64,000 nt of DNA from Porodaedalea pini (lineage: Eukaryota > Basidiomycota > Agaricomycetes > Hymenochaetales > Hymenochaetaceae), in contig NBAY01000021.1 in the NCBI GenBank assembly GCA_002794775.1, positions 496,001-560,000 of the forward strand, given 5' to 3'. The notes beneath the pieces were generated by a model. It searched no databases. It was not told the DNA's origin and worked only from the letters and a program-made list of their open reading frames with translations. A program made the translations under genes and the position numbers. Below are positions 24,464 through 34,740 of this stretch, one piece after another (the first letter of the stretch is position 1; every line of letters starts with the position of its first letter).

Positions 24464-26852
24464 CAGTCGAACCTCTCATTAAGAATAGGCCTTGGTGGAC
24501 AAGTCAGTCTATTCTTATTGAAAGGTAATTCTTAACGAGAATTCTTACATAAAGTGCACGTGATGTATTCACCCACACGCGTGGGTGCGTACATTCACAT
24601 TATATACAGGCCTGTTAGTAGAGTAAAAATCAAACTATGTTTCTTTATGGAAAAATGAATGAAGGTCAGACTGTCCCATTGATCTATTAATGCATCTCTG
24701 AAGGTCCCGACAAAGTTTCGGAAGGAGGACTCGAGCTTGAGCATACTCTGGCCCTGCTTCACTTTGAAAGAGTTGATCAAGCCAGGTAAGGGCATTACAA
24801 GCCTCAGGAAGGCCCATGAGTGGTTCTGGTTCTGGTCTAGGTGCCTCTAGTTCTGGTATATGCTCACCAGAAGCCTCGCGTGATCTGATTTCCACCTGCT
24901 GAAGAATTTCAGCATCTGTCCATTCTGCTTCTGTAACATCCTCCACATCAATATTGAGAAGCTCCTCAACAGTCAGCACATTTTTTGATGCAATTGCCTG
25001 GACAGAAAGCTCTTTGAGAGCACCCGCTAACTTGGTAACAGCCTGGTTGATCCCAGAATCACCATTAATGGCTGGATCAATCGGTCCTGAAGAAGCGTTA
25101 AGAATTCCAGCATGTTTCCAGCAGTTTGAAACAGTTTCGGACGTGATTTTTGCCCAAGCCTGATTGACCAGGTTCATGGCTTGGAGCTGGTCAATATGAT
25201 AAATATTTTGTTCTCCATTTTCATAGCGATTGAGGGCCAGGAGAATGTATAAGCAGCGATATTGAGCTTTAAATGCACGAATAATTCCGGCATCCATAGG
25301 CTGGATATGGGAAGTCATGTTCGGATCAAGAAAGATGACCTCAATGTTTGTGAGTATCAAGGTATCAAAGGTGTGTGATGGCACATTATCAATTGTAAGA
25401 CAGACATTGCGGTTCTGCTGATGCATTTCCTTATCCAGATCCTCGAGAAACCTTCAAATTTAAGTTAGACATGAAAAATCCATTAATAAATTTTGAAATG
25501 CTCACAGCTCGAAAATAATTCCTGTCATCCATGCCTTCTTATTGTAGTAATACATGAATCCCAAATCGTATCCATCCTTCTTATTGAAGCATCGAGGCCA
25601 CCGGGCATGACTAATAACTAAAGGTTCTCGGATATCTGAACCATCTGCATTTGCAATAAATCCAAGTGATATCCGTGTTTTGTCCCCTTTCCCACCAGAC
25701 ATCTGTTGAGTAGCCAGTGATTTATCTGGTGGCATCCAATAGAACAGTCCAGTTTTGTCAAAATTGTACACATCTCGCCGGCTGAAGGAAGCAAGTTTGA
25801 CCTTGAGCCGCTCCCTTGCTGCTTCAACTGCTTCTGGAGCAACAGAGGCTGCTTCCCCATGGAGTTTATACTCCCGGATTCCATTTCGGTCCTTAAACGA
25901 TGTAACCCAACCATTTGATAGACTTAACTGCTCGTCTAGGGGTATTCTGAGCATATCTGCAAATTGTTTCGCCTTGACCCGAAGTACTTCTGCGGAAATC
26001 TTGAGACAGTCCTGAGATGTCCGGACAAATAAAACAAGCATTTCTTCAAGTTTTGGAAACTTGACAGCTTTGGCAATGCCAGTCCGTTTGTAGAAAATTT
26101 GGTTGGGATTGCTCTCGACAGATGACCAGATTTTTTGTTGTTCATTCCTCCATTTCCAAACCATAGACTGATTGATTTTGGGAAAGCGACTCCTGAAATG
26201 ATCCACAACCTCCTCATCTTTGAGATTTTGGCCTGGACCTGAAATGAATTCGAGAACCTCGAGCTTGTCACCAGTAGTGTAACGGACCTGCTTCTGAACT
26301 GAGTGGATTACTGCTGTGCTGGACCACTTGCCAAGCATTCTAGGCTTTGGAACCCTGCTGGCAGAAGGCTTCTCAGGCACTTCTTTGATGGACACCGTGG
26401 GTGTGGGAGTCACTGGTGTTAGGGTGGGAGTGGCGGCAACGGATGGCAGTGGAGTGTTGAGATCAATGGGAGAAGCACTGCGGGAATGGGTAAAGCTGAT
26501 TTCACTAGCTTCTTTGAGTGATCCATCGGGGTTCTGTGCACAGCCAAGCTCTGTAGACATTCTGAAGTGGGTAGAAGAGTGTCGAGGAGCTGTCTAGCAG
26601 GGAGGAAAATGTGCTACCCTTTTTTTGCGTGTCCTCCATGGCTTGATTATGTGCAACTTTCACGTGACTAAGTGACCTCTCAATAAGAATTTTCCCTTAT
26701 GTTTTCGTACAAATTCTTATTCTTATTTCTTAATGAGAATTTATTCTTATTGGACCCTGAATTTACTGTCTACAGACTTGGTGGACTGAAATTTCTATTC
26801 TTAACCAGAGGAAATTCTTATCGACAGTAATTCTTAATGAGAGGTTCGACTG
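24464..26852 (-). mobile_element. pogo/Tigger-like DNA transposon with perfect TIRs
   Basis: Terminal inverted repeats of 23 bp are identical at 24464-24486 (CAGTCGAACCTCTCATTAAG...) and 26830-26852, flanked on both sides by TA (24462-24463 and 26853-26854), the target duplication expected for Tc1-mariner/pogo elements. Total 2389 bp with one transposase gene. It lies in an intron of the ProRS fragment. Perfect TIRs and an open transposase suggest a recent insertion. Confidence 0.95.
24635..26560 (-). CDS. pogo-like transposase (CENP-B HTH + DDE_1)
   Basis: Cut-and-paste transposase. Exon 1 runs from ATG 26560 to about 25501, and exon 2 from about 25444 to 24635. The 56-nt intron (GTGAGC to GAAG) joins in frame as ELFLEDLDKEM. 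The Ser/Thr/Pro N-terminus is followed by a helix-turn-helix (LKDEEVVDHFRSRFPKIN, MVWKWRNE), a second CENP-B-like HTH (KQFADMLRIP, LSNGWVTSFKDRNGI), and the catalytic core: first Asp in VYNFDKTGLFYWM, second in CLTIDNVPSH, third in HIQPMDAGIIRAFK. The C-terminal tail is acidic (IDVEDVTEAEWTDAE). About 617 residues, a normal length. No frameshift is seen, so it may be functional. Confidence 0.92.
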
Positions 26853-28447
26853 TAGCACACTCTGGACAAAAAGCCATTTGTAAGACCATAGGCAAACCGA
26901 GGAATAAGGAATGATTGTATTTTCACACCTCCTGTTCCCAGTCGTTGAACTTGTAGCCAGGAGTGTAGCCGTCCCGTACATCCGTCTTTACGCAGATACC
27001 GGCTTTCCTGAGCGTCTTCGCGAACTCCTCACAGCGGTCGCATAACTCCTGCTTATTAGTGCGTGCGGTGATACCGCAGGGGACAATGATTGCTTGGACG
27101 CTCACAACGCGTGGTGGGACAACAAGACCCTGGTTGTCGCCGTGAATCATAACTGTGACCCCGACCGTGCGCGTGCTTGGGCCCCACGAGTTCTGCCATA
27201 CAAATAATTTGCCACCGTTCGGACCCATACCCTACGGATCGTCCGGGTCTTCGACCACAATGTTGAACATCTCTGGCCGTGAGAAGTTTTGGCCAAGGCA
27301 GTGCGACATCGCAGCTTGGATGCCACGACCAGTCGTCGAAATGAAGCCTTCCACGGGAGTCATGTACAGTCCACCGGGAACTTCTTCTCGGACTTGAAGC
27401 CGGGGATGACGGCTACAGCAATTAGTTCCTCGTACACGCGACGATATAAGTCGAGAACTTCCCATACATCAGCATCGGCCTCCTTTGTGAGATGCGCACT
27501 GTGGCCTTCCTGCCATAGGAATTCGCGCATACGGAGGAACGGCTGGGGCTCTTGAACTCCCAGTGCACAACACGGTTCCACTGATTGAGCTTGAGGGATA
27601 GATCCCAGTAGTTCTTGTTCCATTAGGCGTAGTAGGGAGGGCTCCTCAAGCTCGGAGCTCCCTCTGAAGACGCATGTCAATAGTTAGAAATCAAAAAATT
27701 TGGACACCTACGCCCTGTCACCCATGCCACTTCCGGAGAAAGGCCCTCAAAGTGGTCCTTATCATGCTCGAGCACCTTTTTAGACACGAACATTGGGAAG
27801 GAGCCATTCTCTACACTCACCCATCTCCTTGATTCTTGCGTTGAAACGTTCTGTTGGCAAGTAAGAACCTGAGATGCAGATGCTTGTTTCTTCAAAATAT
27901 CTTGTACTGCTTCCCAGATGCAGTGCGGCCAGTGATTAGGACTGTAGCATCCACTAACGCTGTAGTAGTCTAACGTATCGGCCTTGATCAACGCCTATGA
28001 TACTTATCAGCACTAAGTGAGGGATTACAGAACAATCAGCACACGTACATATACGATACCGGAAAGTCGACCTCTTTCTTCATGCCAAACGCAGCCTTCA
28101 CGGCGCCGTCGTTTCTCCCTTCCTCTTTCGCTGCCTTTTCCTGGACGGCAATTGCAGACGTGGGCGGAGCAGGCGCCGCAGCATCGGTCTTGAGTATCGC
28201 GAAGTCTACTTCGTGAAGCTTGACCTCCCCGGTTCCGAGAACGCGCAAGTATGAGGCAATGTCGGTTCCAGAGAGGAAGACAGTAGGATGGGAGGCGAGC
28301 GCACGTACGGCGAAGGGGGAAGTCGATGATGCGAGCGATGCACCAAGGACCGTGACAACCTTCGGGAACGTGTTGGCATCGGTTTCGACGAGGAAGCGAC
28401 ATTCGCAGTGAACGGGTTGGTAGCAGCGCTGAGACGGTGCACACTCA

Positions 28448-30335
28448 AACAGGTCGGCAACGAGTTTGGCATCAGCCTCCTTCGCCTCAATAGCAGACAT
28501 GACAAGCTTCTCGACGAGAAGATGTCGATGCTCCGAGGGAAGTGCAGAGAAATACTCTTCTGCATCGTTGAGATCGCGGATAGCGAAGAATTCCTTGCGG
28601 TCCTGGTCAGTCTTCTTTTCCGCTTGCTCCTTCGACATCGACAATTTTCCCATAGTCCTTCTCGAGAATCTCGCCCTCCTCGCCCTCCTCGCTGTCGTGA
28701 GTCTCAGCGGGACTATTCTCCGACTTCTCCTGCATGGGCTTCGAACGCGGAAGCAGGTTGGGTCTGGGACGCTGAGCAGGTTGGGCAGGTTCCACAGGTG
28801 CGTTGTGGGTCAAGTCGACGCTCGTTATACGGCTTGACGGGCGACTTGGACGAGACGAGGATGCAGTAGGAGCATCATTAGCGGCCTCAGCGGCCTGCAG
28901 CATTTGGAACATGTTCGTGTTCGAACTTGTCCTTGAAAGGCTCGCACTGTCGCGCTTGCTGTCTCCCTTCTTCGTGAAGACGCTAGTCGGTCCGAAGTTC
29001 ATGGTGCCACTGCCCTTTTGAATCTTGCCAGAGTTCGTCAGATCACCCGCCTCGCTTGCAGGCCTCGAAGGACCAGAAGAGACAGCCCATCCGTCGGGAC
29101 CGACTTGAACATTTCCGTCACGATCATGGCCACGGCGTGAACCACCGCGAGACATGGCTGGCCGCGCTAAGTTATGTTGCTCCTGTTGTGCCTTCTCTTT
29201 CGCGGCCTGTATATTGGTAAGCACAAGTGAAATCGAGTAACAAAGCAAGAGCACGTACCGCCTCATGAATCAGAGCGATTGTCGACGGAGCAGCGACCAA
29301 GTTGCGGGTAGTCCATTTCCTTTCCCGCAATTCAATCTCATCCTGTCCAAGAAAGTCAGCTCAACGAAAGGCTAGGAAACAGAGGGTACACACTTGTAAC
29401 ATGAACTGCATACAAGACGACACGTTGCTGCTCTTCGCAAGCTCCTTCATCCGATTGAAATAGACGTCCATGTGTCCGCGAGCCTTAGAGGTATCGAGCG
29501 CCTGACCAACAGTTGCCAGGAGTTTACATAAACTTTCGATCTCTTCCTCCTCGGGATTGTCGACGTTGCTGAGCCAGCTTCTTGATACATGATACGTTCC
29601 GTGAGCATCTGAAGCTTGAAGAGCTCCTCGATGAACTTGACGAGTCCGAGATCTTGACGCTTGGCCTTCTAAGCAGCGTAGTATTCGTCCGAGTACAGCG
29701 CACTCTCGCCAGCCCCCTTGTTTTCTTCCTTTTCGTTGGCATCTTTAACAGCCTGATCCTCTGTCGCCTTCACGAGAGCCGCTGACGCCATCGACTCCTT
29801 CTGCGTCCAGCCGCGCTCGAAGTCTTCCTGACAGCGATTCAGAAGGTACTTACGGAAAAGCAGACCACCTGTAATCGGCTTGCCCTCAGCATTGCGGATA
29901 CCATCATCCTGCACGTTCAGACTAAGCTGCTCCTTCATCTTACGGCACAAGCGAGCATATATCTCACTCCAGGCCGCCTCATCCGTCGTCTTCTCGAACA
30001 CAAGCCGAATGACCTGAATGAATGTACGCCCATCCTTCTCACTCTCACTCTTGTTTGCCCACGCAATGATCTGGTTTGAGATGGACTCAAACTTCTCCAT
30101 AGTGAGCTTGTTGAGTAGCAAACGGACTTTCTTGTCCACAATCTCGGGTGAGTCTGTGTCAATTGAGGCCCCACGCCTGGACGTGCTGCCCGCGACCCAG
30201 CGGTTCGCAGACTGCTCGAGCGGCGCGACGTGTTCGAAGGAGGAAGCAGCATTCGCGTTGAACTGATTGGCAGAAGCGCTGATACGATTCGACTCGTCGC
30301 GTGTTGAGCCGCCACGTTTCCTACGCGTACCCTGG
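28448..30335 (-). pseudogene. eIF4G fragment, copy 1 (MIF4G to MA3)
   Basis: Piece of the translation initiation scaffold eIF4G, which binds eIF4A, eIF3 and the cap-binding protein. The MIF4G domain begins near 30160 ([60 protein letters not shown]) and runs to DEYYAA, where a TAG stop lies at about 29669. Frameshifted exons continue ([14 protein letters not shown]), then the Ser/Arg linker (MSRGGSRRGHDR, GPDGWAVSSGPSRPA, TSSNTNMFQMLQAAEAA) and the MA3 start (QDRKEFFAIRDLNDAEEYFS, EAKEADAKLVADLF). There it changes in frame into ProRS at about 28447. About 90% identical by eye to copy 2 at 45873-47512. Confidence 0.88.
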
Positions 30336-30416
30336 AAAATAGAAAGCATCAAGTAGGAGGGAAGCAGAAATTGGCGTACTCGAAGACAGCGCCAACAAGC
30401 CCTTTCCTTTCCTCTT

Positions 30417-31190
30417 CTAGCTTTCCGTCTTCTTGTGGCATTGCTCGTCTGTAAACTTGCGCCCCGTCTTCATCTTGCCGTGGTTATGCTTGCGCATCGT
30501 GACCTCGCACCGCACGCGTGTCTCGACACGCGAGGGATCTTGCACAGTGTCGCTGGTGAGCACTTTCACGAGATTTGCGAGGCGGGCTTTAGACGCGTCA
30601 GACGGAGCAAGACCCATGCGGATGCGGTCGCGCTTGTCCTGCAGTTCTGCCTGCCGGCGCTGCTTGCACATCTTCTGCCCCCTCTTCGTAGCATGAGCGG
30701 CTTAATCTTCGTCTTGTCCTTGTCACCCAGAGCAGGGATCTTTCTTTATGGGGTGTTGCACGTAGATGTTGATGGGAGGGTCGAGAGTATGGATATTGAG
30801 CACAGATATTGAGCGCGGATATTCCTGCATTCAAATCATCATAGGAGTCGTTGGGTAAAAAGGCCATGCTTCACCACTCTGCATTCGGAGCTTCACGCTA
30901 CATATAGAGTCAGAACACATTAATCGGCCATATACAATGACTCACCCTGATGATGTTTTCCGCGGTCTGAAACTCTCCATTCAGACCCGTCTTCCGAGCG
31001 CCTTCGGCAGTACACTGCTTGAGAGTTTCCAGCTGAGCGTCCTGACGATATTGGTTTGCAATCTGGACATACTTCCCCTTCTGGTTGAAGCGGAACAATC
31101 GTAAAGTATTCTCCTTCAAACGCGCCAGGGTGCTGTTGTTGATGGATGGTGTGAAGTTGGCAGTGGCACGCGTCAAAACCAACACACATG
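30417..31190 (-). pseudogene. Prp3 (U4/U6 snRNP) fragment
   Basis: Part of spliceosomal Prp3. Readable pieces: FRFNQKGKYVQIANQYRQDA (~31080), ARKTGLNGEFQTAENIIR (~30960), LPNDSYDDLNAGI (~30840), then QAELQDKRDRIRMGLAPSD (~30630), LVKVLTSDTVQDPSRVETRV and a frameshifted ERKGLVGAVFE-like end near 30390. It lacks the N-terminus and the C-terminal DUF1115 part. A GTACGC donor after the last Prp3 codons and the TTCCAG acceptor of the following eIF4G exon could form a hybrid intron, but the phase does not match. Confidence 0.8.
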
Positions 31191-31198
31191 TGATTGAG

Positions 31199-31251
31199 TT
31201 CCCACGCTCTTGCTCGTGGATGGGTGCCCATCACGAGCAAGAGCGTGGGAA
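31199..31251. repeat. Hairpin, 20-bp perfect arms
   Basis: TTCCCACGCTCTTGCTCGTG at 31199-31218 and its reverse complement at 31232-31251. The loop (GATGGGTGCCCAT) can pair further. It lies directly upstream of the Prp3 fragment. 31252-31600 holds no gene I can support. Confidence 0.92.
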
Positions 31252-31609
31252 ATTGGACTTGTGAATTTTGACACGTCTCACTGACTCTCAGATCCTTACT
31301 CACCACCTTTTACTTTTACCTGCTTAATGAACCCTTCATCCCAAAGTATTTCTTCAACAACCAGTGTGTCAAGATTGGTGGGTAAAAGAGTAGAGACAAT
31401 TTAAATCTATATAAATAAATGTTTGAATGAGAGTGATGCAATGCAAACTTAGGACTCCGATATAGGAGCAGCCAAAAACAGTCTCCCAACCATAGTTATT
31501 ATTTTATGCAGATATTTTTCTGATTGATGAATACAGATTCTAAATGCTAGTCATCATTCAGTTGTGACCTCAGGTTGGTTTTCATCCATGGTGCTATTAA
31601 GATTCTCTA

Positions 31610-31898
31610 CTCAGCATCATTGTAGATATATACTATATAATACTATTACAGCTATATCTGACTATGGATACTATTAACTATATGCTATATAACTTTATGT
31701 GACTATGGATACTATAAGCTATATTCTATATAACTTTATGTGACTATGAGAGCCTATGAACTATATAAAACTATCTGAACTATATAAAACTATATGCACT
31801 ATATAGCACTCTATCACTATGTACCATGCAACTATACATGACTATGACATGCTATAAACTGCTATGTGACTATATTGCACTATAACTAACTATGGGTT
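31610..31898. repeat. TA-rich subterminal array, right
   Basis: Degenerate repeats of a TATATAACTTTATGTGACTATGG-like unit (seen at ~31688 and ~31726) and many ACTATA words, just inside the right inverted end. Counterpart of the array at 23655. Confidence 0.75.
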
Positions 31899-31916
31899 TT
31901 TGCCATTTTCCTGATG

Positions 31917-32150
31917 CTTGTAGGATTCGCCGAGATGAAGAGAGTGACTTCGCGTCTGAAGTCAAGGTAATCATTGCCACCAGCAAATTTGCATGGTCAG
32001 GCAATGTCTATAACAGGAGCCAGGGCATTGCCTTGACCCACCAGGACATTAGCTGCTTGATGGGTGAAGGCCGCTGTGACTATCACTGTGATCTGTTCCT
32101 GTTGCTGTTATGTGAATCCCATTGACATTGCTGGTATGGGCATGCACAAC
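31917..32150 (-). pseudogene. Family B gag, N-terminal part
   Basis: The reverse complement matches the start of the intact gag at 60270-60480 (the QQQQRELAALIAAAF and FAGGDNYLNFKREVLLF coding region) with many substitutions. It abuts the inserted element at 31916. Confidence 0.75.
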
Positions 32151-32654
32151 AGGCATTGAGGGGGAGTCGGTGGAGATGAGTCTCTATGGGGCATATGATA
32201 GCCTCCTGGTTCACAAGGTAGGATGACTGACAATGTCAAAACTGTTGGGGATGATGGTGCACAAGGAGGTCGAGGTGCCCACCAAACTTGCTGACCTTGT
32301 TTGTTAGTCGAATACCAAGAGTGTCTAGTGTCACTCCACCAGATGTTATAGGTGACGTGTTCCCTATCATCTGCTACATATGAGCATCATTCATCATCAT
32401 AATGGGAAGAAGAGAGGAGAGCCCATTCTTGTTCCTCTGTTAGATCTATCTTGACTAAGACAGTGGGGGAACAGGGATAGGCTGAGCATTTGGATGAATG
32501 TTATGCTGATGGAGAATGGGTTCATCAGTAAATTTGATGATTAAATGGAAGGAGGTGACTGAGATAGTAATTGACAATGATGTCGATGACTATACACGAT
32601 GTGATACCCACATCCAAGTCAGATGGCTCCTCCACCAAAGGGGGATATGGAGAG

Positions 32655-33298
32655 CCAGGGTTGGAAGATGTCGGTTGGAAAGTTTACATAATACACAAAC
32701 ATCCGAAAATGTCTGGGCAGGGTTGAGGGTTGTTGTTTAGGGGGTTTACACATCAAGTCCATTGAGGGGAGTGCTCCTCTAGACCAAGTGAAGGCAAGTC
32801 AACAGCGATGACGTCTGCTAGGGATGAGCCTGGATGGGGTTCTGCTTTTATGTTAGGTGGGAGTCTGGGAGACAGCTCAGACTGGGCAGGCCTCAGCTGA
32901 CTGTTGTCTGGGATGTGCTATACTCAAGCAGGGACTCGGGACACACTGTACTCAGGCTAGGTCATCATGGAGGTAAGAGGATTAATACAATATACTTTAC
33001 TACAGGAGGGGGCACAGTCTCACCTAGGTCATCACAGAGGTAAGAGGAAAAGCAGAACAGGTGTTCAAATGCGATTCCTCTTCCTTATAAACACAGTGCC
33101 TGTGAGACCATATTATCTAAGTACTATATAGTTTATGTAATGGAATGAATGAAGGTGTTAGGTGTGAGAAAGTGAGCATGTGGAAAGGAGTGTGGGAAGT
33201 GATTGAAAAGATGATTAAATATAATGAAAAGGGGCAATTAAAAGAAAGGAAAATGGAAAATGGAAAATCAAGAAAAGGGAAAAGTTTGAGTCCTAACA
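32655..33298 (-). repeat. 5' LTR of family B
   Basis: Starts (minus strand) TGTTAGGACTC at 33298. The end is approximate, placed before the CTTTGGTGGAG stretch that may be the primer-binding site. It matches 18741-19185 almost base for base and 59119-59750 more distantly. Confidence 0.8.
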
Positions 33299-33359
33299 CA
33301 TTGGCTAGGGTGACTCACCCTTCTGCATTGTGTGCACACTTGCCATTCTGGATATATTC

Positions 33360-34740
33360 AAGGACTTTTGGGCAAGATCAAATGAAATGACTTAGCTCTC
33401 TACAGAATGTACATCCTGGATTCTGTGGCTGCAAAGGTACAGGTGCTGCTGGTGACATTGAGACTGGTGCATTGCTTCTAGTCATACCTGATCCTCATCC
33501 CATGGTGTCGAGCTGGACTTAGAAACTCTTGAGTGTTTCCATGACTGTGCTGAGATCGACCTCCTCCTTTTTGACAGTAGTCGAGCTGCTGGAAGTCAAG
33601 GTACACAACACTTGAGTTGTCGAGCCACTGAATGATGCTCCTCTGAGGATGAAGTCAGCATGCTGGACAATAGTTTTGATTTTGTAAGGGTCACCTTCTT
33701 CATGATCAGACTCCTTGATCTCCAAGCACTGAAGAAGCACTGTATGTAAGTTGCTGGTGATTCCTCTTGGGAACGCATGCTGAGATTCTAGCTTGGTGAG
33801 CTTATCTTTTGCAATAAGATAGTCAGATTGAACTATGAAATCTCACTTATACTGTCCCAGATCTTCGTAAGAGCGGATCCCTTGTTCAGCTTGGTCGACA
33901 ACCATTTGCTTGAACTTGGCATGGGAGTAGTGTCATCCCACTCCAAGGCTGGGGTATAGTCTGATGATTGCTTTCTTGATGTCATCCCATATGATCAGGT
34001 TGGCTTTGAACTCATCCAAGGTTTCCCAGAGTTCAGCAACTTTTGCTGAGGCATAGTACCTGGTGTATTTTGCTTTTGATCCATCATCTTATGTGAGATC
34101 ATCAGCAAGGAACTCGATATCCTCAAAGTAATGGGGTAGGTCCCTGGCATTGGAACTGTCAAAGTGTGGAGCATCACACTACCCATGTTGTGGTGCTTTT
34201 GTTGACATAGGTGGCTGATAGATAGTGTGGAGGGACAAGCATAGGATCTGAGGAGTTAACAATGAGGTTAGTTGTTGGTGAGTGGCAAGAGTTCCAGATG
34301 CTAAAGGTACTGCTAGTGGAATGGATGGATCAGATGGAATGGACAGATTGACTGGGGAAGAGAATACTGTGGCCAAACTGGATGAGGGAAACTGTAGATG
34401 TGATAGATGAAGAGTAGGGTTTCCTGGCGGCAAGGTGGACTGCTGGAAATTGGTTGGGAATTGGGATTCTGAGGTAGACTGCAGGACTGATGGTTCTGCT
34501 GATGTCAGAGGTAGATTCAAACTGAGAAACAAGAACAGGGATGAGATTGTAGGCAGGAATGATAACAGGAAATTTGATGAGTCTTCTGATACCGAGGCTT
34601 GGACTGCTGAAGATGGAGGTGAAGGGGAGTGATCATCGAGATCCTCTGACCTGTGTGGATCAGATGATAAGATGTGGTCAATGGTTTCTTCTTCACCTGA
34701 GTATGTTGATTGAATCTGTGCTTCTTTGGCTTCACATTAC
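33360..34740 (-). pseudogene. Gag remnant of a further Gypsy family
   Basis: The minus strand reads a Pro/Ser-rich N-terminus (34179-34532) followed, past a TAG, by DAPHFDSSNARDLPHYFEDI, KYTRYYASAKVAELWETLDE, IKKAIIRLYPSL and LGQYK*DFIVQSDYLIAKDKL, then HAFPRGITSNLHTVLLQCLE and PYKIKTIVQHADFILRG. This is the standard capsid layout of mushroom Gypsy gag. Several stops (including TAG and TGA) make it dead. 34741-37189 upstream holds only degenerate repeat-like sequence, with a run of CAGACTC/AGACTCGG words at 36880-37030 and no gene I can support. Confidence 0.7.

Larger units (their letters stand above)
24108..28447 (-). pseudogene. Prolyl-tRNA synthetase fragment, interrupted by pogo element
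   Basis: Class II prolyl-tRNA synthetase of the eukaryotic cytosolic type, which charges tRNA-Pro. Order on the minus strand: an N-terminal region (ANTFPKVVTVLGASLASSTS, ~28360), a linker (VKAAFGMKKEVDFP), the catalytic start DYYSVSGCY (~27960), FEGLSPEVAWVTG (~27730), [19 protein letters not shown] (~27500), VEGFISTTGRGIQAAMSHCL (~27300), NQGLVVPPRVVSVQAIIVP (~27090), VKTDVRDGYTPGYKFNDWE (~26950) and, beyond the pogo element, VVTKWDDVV...LNSKCVAVLPWCEEE (~24200). Exons keep short introns, which shows capture from genomic DNA. There are gaps (for example the region after GRRCPNF) and frameshifts. The 5' end is fused to eIF4G. Confidence 0.85.
23643..31916. mobile_element. 8.3-kb composite insertion carrying captured gene fragments
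   Basis: A segment that interrupts the family B gag. Both ends carry the same 18 bp inverted: CATCAGGAAAATGGCAAA at 23643-23660 and its reverse complement at 31899-31916. Each end is followed inward by a TA-rich array of about 300 bp. Inside, on the minus strand, are fragments of Prp3, eIF4G and prolyl-tRNA synthetase, and a pogo transposon nested in the last. No transposase of its own is recognised, so it would be non-autonomous. Flanks do not give a clear target duplication, and part of the left TIR (CATCAGG) resembles gag sequence, so the exact border may shift by several bases. A Helitron origin is not supported by any Rep or helicase sequence here. Confidence 0.65.
18741..33298 (-). mobile_element. 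Gypsy family B retrotransposon, split by an 8.3-kb insertion
   Basis: Ty3/Gypsy element read on the minus strand: 5' LTR near 32655-33298, gag start about 32130, gag interrupted between 31917 and 23642, then protease, reverse transcriptase, RNase H and integrase down to about 19250, then 3' LTR. The two LTRs are nearly identical. A G-run (minus strand GGGGGGGTAA) lies directly before the 3' LTR, as a polypurine tract should. The two gag halves match, piece for piece, the intact gag at 60270-61018: the C-terminal half ends in LMRYLSLSSKIY coding and the N-terminal half ends at the codons just before it. This shows one element cut by an insertion rather than two separate fragments. Confidence 0.85.

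Noticed and set aside
24108..30335. Processed (retroposed) pseudogenes
   Set aside because: Typical short introns with GT and AG ends are still present between the coding pieces.
23643..31916. Calling the 8.3-kb insertion a Helitron
   Set aside because: No Rep/helicase coding, no clear 5' TC and 3' CTRR with hairpin pair. It has inverted ends instead, which Helitrons lack.
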